This document shows, piece after piece, positions 1-10,841 of a stretch of 64,000 nt of DNA. The stretch comes from Todiramphus chloris collaris. Taxonomy: Eukaryota; Chordata; Aves; Coraciiformes; Alcedinidae. Each line of letters opens with the position of its first letter. Positions within the stretch are counted from its first letter, which is position 1. The position numbers were made by a program, and so were the translations under genes. Under the pieces are notes generated by a model. The model did no database searches and was not told the DNA's origin. It was given only the letters and a program-made list of their open reading frames with translations. The stretch spans positions 3,743,398-3,807,397 of the forward strand of contig JANVCC010000120.1 in the NCBI GenBank assembly GCA_025345505.1. Reading direction: 5' to 3'.

Positions 1-1389
1 CATCTTTCCGGGTGTTACTCCAGCGATTTCAGCGCTGCCTGCTCAGGCCTGGCACACCCACCGGTGCCTCCAAAGCTTTGTTCCTTTGGAGTGAAGCTGA
101 ATCACTTGCCTGATTACTTAACAGGAGGCTGAAATAACCCCGAGACCATAAAATAAACTAGCCGGACACCAGCTTATAATTTGAGTTTAACTGAGCTTGA
201 AGATCCTGGCAAGATTAAGCTCGCATCTTCCCCCAGAAGCTCTTCCCATCTCATCCCGCTTTCATGTGTCTCTCCAGCAATCACCCCCCTGTCCTGCAAG
301 TCCCAGCTCACCCAGCGCTTGAAGCAAAGCTAGACCTTGAAAGAGCCAAAGCTTGGGATACAAATGGACAAATTATATCACTGGGAGCCAGTCTGACTGG
401 GCCACTCAGCCCCGTGAGGCTGTCCTGGTTTGAGAGGCCCCACGAAACCTCCAGCCTTTATCAGCGGGGCCCAAACCCTGCTTGGCTGATACAGCCCCGA
501 GCGGACAGATCAGAGGGACATCAAAGTGGGGCAGCTCTGGGGAGTCTCAGCAGCTACAAAGCTGCTCCTCTCTGAGTTTCATTTAGAAAAGCCACACCGT
601 GAAAGGCGCAGGCCTGCAGCACCCAACCCACAGCACATCACACACCCCTTGGTGACCACACCAAGGAGCTTCTGCTGCCCTGAGGTGCCACCACACTGCA
701 AACCAAGGAAGGTTTGGGTCAGTGTTTTTTTAATCTTGGAGGCTAGTAAAAATCTCAAAGCACAGCTTCTCTGCTGGTGTTTCCCCCTATTGCTCCCTGA
801 CATGAGCCACTGCTGCTCAGGCTACAAGTGTGCCCGGGCTCCTCGCCAACCAAATGGTGACAGTCACATGTCGGGCAACAGTTAACCAGGGAGCTATTCA
901 CCAGCGGAAGTCCCAAGTCCCCATCAGCACATCCAACCCAGCCATGAAAGCAGCTGCTTTCAGAAACTGAATTCAGAAAACTGAACTCACTCCTAGAAGA
1001 GATACGGGGTTATTCCCCCAGATAGAACAAATACCACGGGGGAGTTCCCAGTGCACGTTCGTTGCCAACAGATCAGTCACTGGAGTCACTCACCCGAGGC
1101 ACAGCTCCAGCACTACTCGTGGAGTTAAGAGTTTTGTGCTATTAGGCTTAGAGAGACAAGATATAGGTCACAAAAGCGTTAGAAGCAGAGCCAGGACCAG
1201 TGCTCAGAGATCTCATTCCAGATTAATTCCTCGGCCCCAAAGAACATCTGCTTAACACCCTTCTGGGTACAGCTCAGGACCTGCAGCATTTCACACTCAT
1301 GAGCTTCAGGCTCACGGGAGCACCACAGGTTTAGAGGTCTACCAGTCAGAAAAGAGGAAAAAAGTCCAACTGGTCTTGTCCCAGATTAG

Positions 1390-1806
1390 GACAGGAGCAT
1401 CTCTGTGCTGGGGCCAGGCTGAGAGCCCTGGGGCTGCTCAGCTGGAGAAGAGCAGCCTGAGAGGGGAGCTGAGCAATGCTGAGCAAGAGCTGAAGGGCCC
1501 CGGGGGGTGAGAGGATGGGGACAGACTCTGCTCAGTGGTGCCCAGGGACAGGACAAGGGGCAACGGGCACAAACTGGAACCCAGGAGGTTCCACCTGAGC
1601 AGAAGGAGCAAGTTCTTTGGTGTGAGGGTGTGGGAGGCTGTGCCAGGCTGCCCAGAGAGGCTGTGGAGTCTCCTTCTCTGGAGAGATTCCCACCCCGGCT
1701 GGACCCTGCGCTGCTGGGTCCCTGCTCTGAGTGCCCCTGCTGGATGGAGCAGGGGGTGGCACCAGAGCAGCTCCAGAGCTCCCTGCCAGCCCCCACCATT
1801 CTCTGA
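1390..1806 (+). mobile_element. CR1 LINE 3' fragment
   Basis: A plus-sense CR1 3' segment. It has the phrases gccctggggctgctcagctg, aggacaaggggcaacgggca and tgcccagagaggctgtggag, the same subfamily as the copies at 29,345 and 55,962. The 3' end stops at ccaccattctctga, a degraded form of the terminal ATTCTATGATTCT motif. It is a 5'-truncated, non-functional insertion inside TENT5B intron 1, antisense to that gene. Confidence 0.9.
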
Positions 1807-2241
1807 AATCACCCCAAAAAAGCTCCAGCCTCCAAAGCACCGGGGAGCAGAGTTTTACCTCCTCCCCAAGGCCAACAGGCTTCAGCCTGCTCTCAACCCA
1901 ACGCACATCATCTCCGCAGGCTCAGGTATGAGATTTTTCTACCCCCCCAGCCCCGAGGGTTGGATATTTCGAGGGTTAGGCAGCTGCTGACCTGCTTCCC
2001 AAAACAGCACCTCACGTTCCGTGCGGTTCCGATAATTGGCTCTGACAGGCAGGCGGGAGCAAAGGCTGCCTGAGCCCTGACCCCACCGCTTCCCACCTCC
2101 CACAACAACCAGAGCAGGCAAGAAATAACCGCCTGCCTTTTAGGTGACTTGTTTCAGATTAGTCAGCCTTAAATACAGGGTCTGCCAGCGCGGTGGGTCA
2201 GAGTGACAGCCCTTGGTGTTTGAAGTTGCTCCTGGCAATGG

Positions 2242-2345
2242 CCTTTTCAGCAGCTCCGGCATCAAATCGCTTCAGTTTGGTTCAGTGGGACTGAAGTTTG
2301 GTGGAACCAAGCTGAAGCGATTTGGTGCCGGAGCTGCTGAAAGGG
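2242..2345 (+). repeat. Long imperfect palindrome (42-bp hairpin arms, 20-nt loop)
   Basis: The left arm (2,242-2,283) is the reverse complement of the right arm (2,304-2,345) at 39 of 42 positions, with a 20-nt loop at 2,284-2,303. The three exceptions (2,244/2,343, 2,262/2,325, 2,276/2,311) are all U opposite G when the plus strand is read as RNA. Plus-strand RNA would therefore pair across all 42 positions, whereas minus-strand RNA would have three A-C mismatches. Four further mostly wobble pairs can be drawn outside the stem. I do not recognise it as a known microRNA or transposon. It may be a microRNA-like precursor, a short hairpin RNA, or a foldback element. Confidence 0.85.
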
Positions 2346-2639
2346 TTGTAATAAGCAGTGGATGGGCTGAGGCTTTTGACCAGCGCCGAGCATGGCTGGC
2401 TTTGCACAAGCCAAGAGCAGCATCCTGACAGCAGCTCTCCTCTCCTCGTTGAGTTTGAAGCTTTCCCGGCTGATATTTAGCACTCCTGCCCCCAAGAGAT
2501 GCGGCAAAACTCGAGGAATTTGAAATCGGCTGAGGCTTTCGTTCAGCTGAGTGCCTTTCAAATGTCACCTTTCCATTCTCCAGGCCTCCACGGAAATATT
2601 TCTCAAGCAGCTGAGGCTTCAAAAATCCCAGCGATTAGT

Positions 2640-2960
2640 TTATTGTGAAAGCCAGCTCGGTTTTAGCTTTGTGAAGAGCCTTTTTAATTAGAAGCTAACA
2701 TGCCCGATTTTACATTTGATGAGTCATTACGAAGGAATGAAGTTGCCTCCCAAACATGAATATGCAGCAGCCTATTCCAACTACATTGTTAGTTTAATAT
2801 TAAACACAGTTATTACTTTATGGTTAAACTAACAGGAACTCTTTAACGAGCCCCAGTCTTCAGCAGGTTCTGGAGGATACAGTCAGTGTGCCGAGAATCA
2901 AAGGACACTGACATTTGATCCAGCATTTAAATTAATAACCGCATCTGACAGCGCACGAGC
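2640..2960. promoter_or_regulatory. Candidate AT-rich intronic regulatory island
   Basis: This non-repetitive, AT-rich stretch contrasts with its GC-rich surroundings. It carries homeobox-type TTAATTAG (near 2,685), an AP-1-like TGAGTCAT (near 2,730), and a perfect 10-bp inverted repeat, gttagtttaa (2,788-2,797) with ttaaactaac (2,824-2,833). The composition resembles conserved intronic enhancers in birds, but conservation was not tested, so enhancer status is inference. Confidence 0.3.
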
Positions 2961-3701
2961 CCAACATGTCCACCAGCACGAAGCCATTTCAGGGAAGCAG
3001 CTCCAAAAAAACCCGACTTGGCCTCAGCCATCTGCATTTCATGGCTCTGAGGACCCCCAAAACTATCTCAAGAAGAGGAGGAACAGGGGACAGGAGGAAG
3101 CAAAGCAGGACCCCCAGCACCAGCTGCAGCAGAGACCGGGCATGGATTTTTAAACACACTTGATTTATTTTACACACGCCTGTTTCCAGGAGGGTCCTTC
3201 CAGCTTTTCTGCCATGATTTATACACTCCCGCTCCAGAAAACAGCGGGGTCACCGCAATAGGCACCCCCAGAGCGAGCAGCCAGCCCCACCGAGACCCCC
3301 AGCAGCACCAACTGGGGCCAGTGGAGCCCCCAGCACCCCCGGAACGATGGGTACCGGCTCCCCAGCTTTTCACCCCCGTGCCGCAGCATCCTCAGCCGCC
3401 CCAGCACCATGAGGGCCGGGAGCAATGCCCTGAGCCCTGCGGGCCAGCACGGGGAGGGGGGAGGCAGAGGGTGCCCGGCCGGGCTGGCTCAGGGCCCGGC
3501 GAGCCGGTTCCCGCTGCCTCAGCAGTTTTATTTTCTCCCTGACCCCCGCGGGAGCGGGGCAGAGTCCAACGAGGCGGCGGGGCCCGACCTGTACCCCCCA
3601 ACCCCCCCGCTCCCCGCCGGCCTGTCCGGGCCCCATCTCCCCGACACCCCCCGGGAGTCACCGCGGCCTCCCCGGGCCCCCCTCCCCCCCGCAGGCCTCA
3701 C

Positions 3702-3869
3702 CTGGACGATGGTGCGGGGCCTGACGGAGAGCGTGGGGAAGTTCCCTCGGCCGTGGATGGGCACGGCCTCGCCCAGGATCTGATCCAGCCGCTGCACCTG
3801 CTCCCAGGTGAGGACGCTGAAGCGCTGCTCCGAACCGCCCGGAGCGGGCCCCGCCGCCGCTGCCAGCAT
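3702..3869 (-). CDS. TENT5B: TENT5B (FAM46B) coding exon 1, partial gene
   Basis: This exon encodes 56 residues, starting at the ATG at 3,869 and ending in VRPRTIVQ before a GTGAGG donor at 3,701. The segment [20 protein letters not shown] followed by [10 protein letters not shown] is the conserved N-terminal part of the TENT5/FAM46 non-canonical poly(A) polymerases, just before the nucleotidyltransferase core. These enzymes extend mRNA poly(A) tails. [10 protein letters not shown] resembles human TENT5B (LSVQPRQIVQ) more than TENT5A (LELQPSLIVK), and position beside SLC9A1 agrees with TENT5B. The catalytic residues lie in exon 2, which is not in the window and must be left of base 1. The alanine/glycine-rich leader is shorter than the human one. 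The ATG is the first in frame after the inferred start site, and a TATA/CCAAT promoter lies upstream. The family call is firm; the paralogue rests on sequence and synteny. Confidence 0.9.
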
Positions 3870-3967
3870 CGCCCTCCCCTCCCCAACCGAACCGCCACCG
3901 GAAGAGGAGCCCGAAGCACCCGGAAACGGCCCGGAAACCAGCCGGAAGTGCCGGGAGCGCAGGAAAA

Positions 3968-4004
3968 TTTGAAAAAAAAAAAAAGAGAAAAAAAAAAAAA
4001 AAAG
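3968..4004 (+). repeat. Poly(A)-rich tract in TENT5B 5' UTR region
   Basis: Two A-runs separated by GAG. On the TENT5B sense strand this is a U-rich run between the inferred TSS (about 4,190) and the start codon at 3,869, so it would lie in the 5' UTR if the promoter call is right. Confidence 0.7.
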
Positions 4005-4189
4005 GTGGGGGGCGGGGAGCGTGGGTGCAAAACGCCGACAAACCGAGGTGCTTCTGAGGGCTGCTTCCCGCAGGGCAGCGGCGGCGGGGAGGAGAAGGAA
4101 GAGGAGGAGCGGTGGGTGCCCGAGAGGACGCTACAGGACCTGGCCCGCGCCGCTGCCGCCCCCCCGCCCGCCACCGGCTGCGCTCAGCA

Positions 4190-4460
4190 CTGCGCTGCCC
4201 GCGCGCCGCCGCCGCCTTATAGCGGCCCCGCGCGCCGCGCCCCCATTGGCCCGGCCCCGCCGCCAATCCCTGCCCAGCCTCGCTGCTTCTTCCGCGCTCT
4301 CATAGGCCCAAGGGGAAGGCAGGGGCCGGGCTTGGCGCCAATCAGAGGAGGGGGGAAGGGAAAGAGGCGGGGCGAAGGGCAAAGGGGGTGGGACTGGTCG
4401 GTGGGGCCCCGCCCCCCCGCGCGGCCTGCTGCGTGCGGGAATCCCGGCCGTGATTGGTCG
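4190..4460 (-). promoter_or_regulatory. TENT5B: TENT5B core promoter: TATA box plus four CCAAT boxes
   Basis: On the minus strand a CTATAAG element lies at 4,222-4,216, about 350 bp upstream of the TENT5B ATG. Transcription would start near 4,190, giving a 5' UTR of about 320 nt. CCAAT boxes (NF-Y type) lie upstream at 4,245-4,249, 4,263-4,267, 4,338-4,342 and 4,453-4,457, two in each orientation, mixed with GC boxes such as the one near 4,367. The region is dense in CpG. A TATA box inside a CpG island with several CCAAT boxes is consistent with an inducible gene, but no TSS data are available. Confidence 0.6.
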
Positions 4461-4489
4461 GAGCGGGGCGCGAGTTCAAGGGACATCCC

Positions 4490-5160
4490 ATTGACCCCCC
4501 CCCATTGATCCCCATTGATCCCCACTGACCCCCATTGACTCCCATTGATCCCTACTGATCCCCACTGACCCCCATTGACCCCCATTGACCCCCATTGATC
4601 CCTACTGATCCCCACTGACCCCCATTGATCCCCATTGATCCCTACTGACCTCCATTGACCCCCATTGACCCCCATTGATCCCCATATGCTCCCTACTGAC
4701 CGCCACTGACCCCCATTGACCCCCATTGACCCCCACTGACCCCCATTGACCCCCACTGACCCCCATTGATCCCTACTGGCCACCATTGACCCCTATTGAT
4801 CCCTACTGACCGCCATTGACCCCCATTGACCCCTATTGCTCCCCATTGACTTCCATTGACCCCCATTGATCCCTATTGATCCCCATTGGCTCCCATTGAT
4901 CTCCATTGACCCCCATTGATACCTACTGATCCCCACTGATTCCAATTGATCACCATGGATCCTTATTGATCCCCATTGGCTCCCATTGACCCCCATTGAT
5001 CCCTACTGATCCCTATTGATCCCCATCGGCTCCCATTGATCCCTACTGACTCCCATTGATCCCCATTGACCCTCATTGATCCCTACTGATCCCCACTGAT
5101 CCCCATTGACCCTCATTGATCCCAATTGAACCCCATTGATCCCTACTCATCCCTACTGAT
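4490..5160. repeat. 10-bp minisatellite (CCCCATTGAY)n, about 65 copies
   Basis: Head-to-tail decamers of the form CCCCATTGAC/T, with common variants CCCTACTGAT and CCCCACTGAC and little change in period. Because three units equal 30 bases, all frames stay open for long stretches and encode repeats such as NGGQWGSMGV on the minus strand; these are not genes. The array starts within about 30 bp of the most distal CCAAT box of the TENT5B promoter. Confidence 0.95.
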
Positions 5161-5462
5161 CCTGGTTGATCGCCACTAATACCCCACATCCTGATGCCCC
5201 CAGATCTGATGCCCCATCAATGCCTCGTGTCATGATGGTCCATTGATGATGCAAAGCCTGATACCCCACTGGTACCCCATGGCTTGATACCCCATCAATG
5301 CCCCAAGGTCTGATACCCCATTGATGCCTCATATCCTGATGCCCCACTGATAACCCATGTCCTGATACCCCATTGATGACCCAATTGTCCTGATACCCCA
5401 TTGATTGACTCCATCAATGTCTCAAGGTCTCATACCCCACTGATACCCCATGGGTTGGTGCC
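5160..5462. repeat. Degenerate ~30-bp repeat related to the adjacent 10-bp array
   Basis: Units of about 30 bp built around ctgataccccattgatgccc, more diverged than the neighbouring decamer array but sharing its CCCCATTGAT core. It looks like an older, higher-order derivative of the same satellite. Confidence 0.75.
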
Positions 5463-8400
5463 CCACAGCCAAACATCCCCTGGCCCGTCACCTCCCACCA
5501 CAGAGCCCTCTCCCCCTGGGCCCCCAGTGTCCCCAGGCACTAAGCACACCAGCTGGCTGCAGGGACCTCTGGTACCCAGAAGACATGGGGTGACACCCGG
5601 GGTGATGGTACCCACCAGCTCAGGAGGCTGAAACCAAGTGCTCCCAACCCCAGATCCTAAAACCCACCTCGTGGCCCCTGCTGCTGGTCGAGCCACCACC
5701 TCCTCCTGGGGCCAGTCCTGTTCCCAGCTGCCAGCCGCCCATTTCCTTTCATCCCAACTATTCCCATCGCTTTGAAGAGCTCATTTCTCCATGGCGTTTA
5801 ACCCTGCAGACATCTCCAGGAGACGCCTCCCCGCTGAGCCAGTGCCCGATGCCCAGCGGTCCTGCGGCCAGCCAGGCACCACTCCAGGCTCTGCATCTCC
5901 AGCCGCCGCTCCCATTTCCTCTCTTCCTGCTCAGAACTGGGATCCAGCTTTAAAACCCTCGAGCCCAGTCTGGCCCTGAGCCAGCACCGTTTGGTTTGGT
6001 TTTTTTTTTAACCCTTGCAAGGATTTATTGCAAAAGCACCCCCTGAAGTGCCCCCCCTGCCCCTGCCATACCCCAACCCGGGGTATTCACCTCGAGGTGG
6101 CCATTGCAGAGCTCTTCCAAGATGCAAAATCTGTCTCCAAAGCTGGGGCTGGATGGCTGCAGGTTGTCCCCTCCCACATCCCACGGCTCTGCTCCTGGAG
6201 TTGGCTGTGGAAAGAGTAATTAAGCGATGGGAGGATTTGGCTTTGGGGCGAAACGGGGTGTTTAGAAGCACCCACAGCCAGCTTGGAGAGAGGGGCAAAG
6301 GGGTGCCCTGAGCTCTGGTCCTCTCTGAAGTCCTCCCCACCTCGTGATGCACCGAGAGCCCAAGGGGTCTCCATGGGGAGCCGGAGTCCCCTCTGTGGGG
6401 GTCCCTGCGTGGGGACACTCCTCGTGCTGCGGTGCTGTGCTCTCTGGCTCCTGCCAGCATTGCTGGGAGGCTCCAGCAGGCACCTCCATCGGGAATAAAT
6501 GCGGCTCCTGGTCACTCTCTGTGAAGGTCTGAATTGGGGGGTGGGGGGGAAGGGGTGCTCTGGAGGAAAGGGATTTTCCAAGGAACTTGATAAAAAATCA
6601 AGCAACCGCCTCCTGTTGCAAAACCTCTGTGATCCTATCGGCAAAAGAGATGGATAAGGAGAGTTTCCCAAGATGCCGAGAGGGGCCAAATGGCTTTAGG
6701 GATCAGGATCCACCCCACTAAACCATCCTGGGGGTATTTGGGTGCAGGAGGAAGGGCTGGCTGGGTGCTGAGCCCACCATGGGCAGGGTGGTTTGGGGGG
6801 TACCCCTGGGTGGGGGGGGCAGGATGTGGCTGCGGAGCCGATGGGATGAAGGAGGCGCGGGATGCTCGGTGTGGGATGATCCCTGTGGGACGAGCTGGCA
6901 GCCCAGTGATGAGCTGGGAGACCCACACCGGCATTGCCAGGGCTGAGAGGGACAGGCTGGCTAATGGCTCTGGAGAAAACATCGGCCCATTAAAAAGAGC
7001 TGACGCGCTCTGGCTGGACTGGCTGAGCCGCTCGTTAGCATCCATCACCAAACGATTATCCCAAAAAGCCGCCGGCAGCGAGCGCAGGGCTGGGAATGGC
7101 ACCGAGGCCGTTTCCTTCCAGCTCAGCAAGGGCCAGCCCGGGCTTTATTCGTTTGTTTTGTTGGTAATTAAGGAATAATCATCATCTCGGGGTGAAACAC
7201 GGGCGGATCCTGCCTCCCAGGGTGATGGCACCAGGGTTGCAAAGCTCTTTTGAGGGTTGCGAGGGTGGGCAGGGGGCCGGGCAGGGGGCTGGGGGCTCGG
7301 GGATGCTGTGACCCCATTTTCCCCATGGATCCAGGGTTGGCGGCATCCCAGTTCCGCCCGGGGGACACCAGCTTCACCCTGCCGGGAAATCACTCGGGGA
7401 GGAGCTGGGACTTGCCCCAGCGTGTGCCAGGGCAGGAACAGGGTCCCCTGCTGCCAGGGGCACGGAGAGGGGCAGGCACCTGGTGTGGGCTGCTCAGTGG
7501 GGCAGTTGGGGGAAAAAGGCTGGAGGAGCTGGGGGAGTGGGCCAGGGGGTGAAAGCTCAACCTGGAGATGAAGAGACCTCAGGGACTCCCTGGCCCACGT
7601 GGGGCTGGCACCGTCCCACCCGCCATTAAAGCAGGGTGTGTGCCAGCTCCCTGAGCAAGCAGGAGGGACCAAGCCCTTCTCCTGGAGCCACCAACGTCAC
7701 CCAGCATCGCCCCGGGGGAGCAGCAACGCACCCCATCGGGGCGGGGGCATTCCTGCTGCCCCGCTCTCACAGCAGCCACCCCTGGCATTGCCACCCTGCA
7801 CACGTCAGCCCTGTCCCAGGCTGTCCCCATGTCTGTCCCGGGCTGTCCCCATGCCTGTCTTGGCTGCCCCCATGCCCACGGCAGCTGTCCCCGTGCACGC
7901 ACCGGGTGTCCCGTGTGGGCACCGGCCACCTCTGTGCGCGCCCCGGGCACAACCTGCCGTCCCCACGCACACGTGCCACCATCCCCATGCAAATGCCTGC
8001 CGTCCCTACACGCGTGGCACTGTCCCCACGCACATGTTGAGTCCCCTGCCCGCTGTGGGTTTAGGAGGTGGAGCCCTTCTCTGTGGCTGCATCCAAAACC
8101 TCCCTGGGCAAACACTGCTCCTGGACACCTCCCCGTCACTCGCATCCACCAGCCATCCCCGCTCTCTGCCACACAGCCTGTGCCAGAAGTGCCACCGCTT
8201 CTCACTGCCCCCAAACCCTCACTGCCAGGACACCCATGTCCCCAGGGCTGTGCCACCTGCTGCCTCCATGGCCCTGAGTGGCCACAGTTGCCCAAGGAGG
8301 TGTTTTCCCCATGCTGACCGTGGCCAGGTTGGATTTGGCACGGCTGCGTGGTGAGCACCCGTGTTCACTGCCCAGCATGAGGAATGTCACTCTGCTCCCA

Positions 8401-10640
8401 GCTCAGGGTCCCCGTGTCACCAGCCAGGACCCACCAGACCCCACAACATCCCCAGCTGCCTCCTGGAATTAAAGATAAGTGATGACGCTGGGACACCCTT
8501 GCCCCAGCAAGGGCCACCTCGGAGGCCCCGAGATGAAAGGCAGCGCAGGGTGTTATTACTGCGGGTGACACAGAGCTGGGGAATGGCACCCGTCATCTCC
8601 CCCGGCTGCTGCAAAATGCCACCCGGGGAGCTTGGGGGGGGGGGGACAGGGCACTGCCAGGGGATGGGGAGGGGGACATGGCACTGATATGTCTTGAGCA
8701 GGGCAGGGGTTGAACTGCTGCCTGGAAGCTGCCCGGGGAGGCTCTCGTCCCTCCGGTTCCCCCGCAGCGTGAACAGCGTGTCCCAGGCTCGGTGGCTTCC
8801 TGGTGACACCACACACTGTTTTGCGTGCCGTGACTTGTGTTTTTTAAAGCTGTGGCAAGGGACAAATTGTCTTAACAGTGCTAATTTGAGCCTGGTAGAG
8901 AACACCCCTGGTCCCTTTGCTTTGGGGTTTTGGGCACTGGGTGACACCAGAGCAGGGCTGCAGGTGGTGGCACACCCGGTGCAGCCCATCCCATCGTTCC
9001 TCTTGGGAGAGCAGAGGAACCAGGGTGTGCAGGGCAGCGTTGTCCCACTCAGGGTATCACTATTTTCCCTGTCCTTGGGGCTACCACCATGGCCCCAGTG
9101 CACTTGAGGAGGGAGCTGGCAGGGGGTACAGGGCATGGAGGGGCTACACAGGAGGAAAAGGCATCGCTGGAGGAGCACGGGGCAGGGGGACACATGCTGG
9201 GGCTCATCACAACCCCCCAGCCTTGGTGCTGCATGTGATCCCTGGAGGGATCATTAGTCCTCCCTCATTAAAAAAAGTTACTCACTCTTTAAGACAGAAA
9301 CAAGAATATCCTGGAAATGCCTGGGTTTGGTGAGTTCTCCCATTAAGGTATGACCAGAATCAAGAGGACGGACGCACGTGACGCTCCCTGGCACGTGGGG
9401 CAGGGTGAGATGCTCGGGCAGCAGCCCTGGGGCTGCTGGGTGTTTCTGCTTTCCCCTCCGTACCCAGGGTGAGTGGCCATCACCCGGCTTCTGGGCTGCG
9501 TCCGGCACCTCTGGGTGCTCCCACTGCTGCTCTCCTCCAGCAAGGATGGAGCCAAGGTCCAGCTTTGGCCATTCTTGTCAACACCCCCCCATGCTTTGGG
9601 GTCTGTCCGCTGGTGTTGCTGCCCCAGGGACGAGCCACCCTGAACCCCATGTTGGGTGCGAGGATGGCACCCACTGAACCGGCACTGCCACAAGCCCCGT
9701 GGCATCGCCTGCCCCACGTCCCCGGCCACCTCATCCTGCCCAGAGAGCCTTCGGCAAGGGAAGGGAACCCCTGTGGGGTGGTGACCGAGCCAAGTCCCAG
9801 CCTGGGGCCAGCGGGGACCCTGGGCTTCAGGTATTTTAAGCACACGAGCAAATGCCATCGATGATGCGCTTGCTGGATGGCAAGGGGGTGACTCAAGGCC
9901 TCCCTGAGTCACAGCTTTAATTTGCAGCCATGAAACACGCTCCCATTGCCCAAAACCCAGGAGCTCTGGCTACCTCGGGGCACCCCTGGCCCTGGGGGGT
10001 TGCTCGGCTGGGTTGGGGGGAGAAGGTGCAAGAGCCACTGGGGCTGGGCTTTCCCGGGGGATTTTTGGGTCAGGGTGCAGCTCCTCACCCAAGCATCGCT
10101 CTTGCTGCTTTCCAGTTGTGGGATGATGGTGGGAAATGGGTCCTCTCCAAGGACACCCGGGGAAACTCAGGTTAAAAAACCCACAGGGCTCAAACATCCC
10201 CAAGTTTCCTCCCCTGGGGATGGAGCCACCAGCCCCCCAGAAACCCTCTGCAGTGAAGGCAGGGACTTGGGACAGGCTTGGGGTGGGCAAAGCTGTGCCC
10301 AGACACCCAGCTGGCACCTTGGGGCTGTGACAGGGAGATCCACATCCCTGCAAAAGGACCTGCCTTTCGCTTTCTTCCTCCTGCAGAGTGCAAAACCCAG
10401 CCCTTCCCCTCCCAACGCACGCTCACACCCCGGGGAGGGATGCGGGAGCTTGGGCTCAAAGTTGGGCATAGCTCAAAAAGTGCCCCCCGTCCGGGGGTCC
10501 CCATCTCCCTGAGCCACAGCAGGGGGGTGAGGGGCAGACCCTGCAGCCCCACAGCCATGGGGACGAGCTCTCAGAGCCACCTCATTCATCTGGGACAGCC
10601 GCGACCCTGTGGCAGGGGTAGAAGCCCAAACAGCTGGAAA
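5463..10640. other. Intergenic region between TENT5B and SLC9A1
   Basis: GC-rich sequence in which several open frames exceed 150 codons on both strands at once, as expected from base composition. None resembles a known protein, and none has a convincing exon structure. Local items are an A-tract after an AATAAA-type signal on the minus strand (6,029-6,000), a degenerate gtccccatg repeat (about 7,810-8,040), and a run of 14 G near 8,632-8,645. I see no RNA gene here. Confidence 0.6.
7810..8040. repeat. Degenerate gtccccatg-type minisatellite
   Basis: Irregularly spaced copies of ctgtccccatg, cgtccccacgcaca and close variants at intervals of roughly 15-35 bp. It keeps both strands open for about 250 codons (7,579-8,358), explaining the long overlapping frames there. 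Confidence 0.5.
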
Positions 10641-10666
10641 AAACCCCCACTAAAAATTAACATTAA

Positions 10667-10672
10667 TTTATT
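10667..10672 (-). terminator. SLC9A1: Distal SLC9A1 poly(A) signal (AATAAA)
   Basis: AATAAA on the minus strand. Upstream lies AU-rich sequence with CATGTAAAG (a CFIm-type UGUA), and downstream lies TTTTTAGTGGGGGTTTTTT, a good GU/U-rich element. This is the stronger of the two candidate SLC9A1 ends. Confidence 0.6.
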
Positions 10673-10841
10673 AGAATATTCATGATAAAAACCAAAATTC
10701 TCTTTACATGTGGGTTTGTTGTTTTGTCTTTTCTTTTTTTTTCTTTTTATACAAGAGAATTTTCATTGCTTTTTTTTTTTTTTCCTCCTGGAGACAGAGC
10801 AGGGCAGGCAGACAGGCGCAGGCAGCGACGTGGGTTTTTGG

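Larger units (their letters stand above)
1..3701 (-). other. TENT5B: TENT5B intron 1 (partial)
   Basis: This is noncoding sequence between TENT5B exon 1 and the unseen exon 2. I find no TENT5B-like reading frame here. It contains a CR1 fragment (about 1,390-1,806), a long hairpin (2,242-2,345) and an AT-rich non-repetitive island (about 2,640-2,960). The part next to the exon (3,180-3,701) is CpG-rich and belongs to the TENT5B CpG island. Positions 1-1,389 show no recognisable feature. Confidence 0.75.

Noticed and set aside
1-3701. TENT5B exon 2 inside the window
   Set aside because: The large catalytic exon should be an obvious ~1-kb conserved frame on the minus strand; none is present, so it must lie left of base 1.
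4217-4786. 189-codon minus-strand frame rich in NGGQWGSMGV repeats
   Set aside because: It is a translation of the 10-bp minisatellite.
4490-5460. CRISPR-like regular repeats
   Set aside because: The repeats are contiguous 10-bp units without unique spacers in a eukaryotic genome; this is a minisatellite.
7579-8358. Opposing ~250-codon frames on both strands
   Set aside because: Both are proline/histidine- or glycine-rich readings of a degenerate GC-rich repeat, with no splice support and no known domain.
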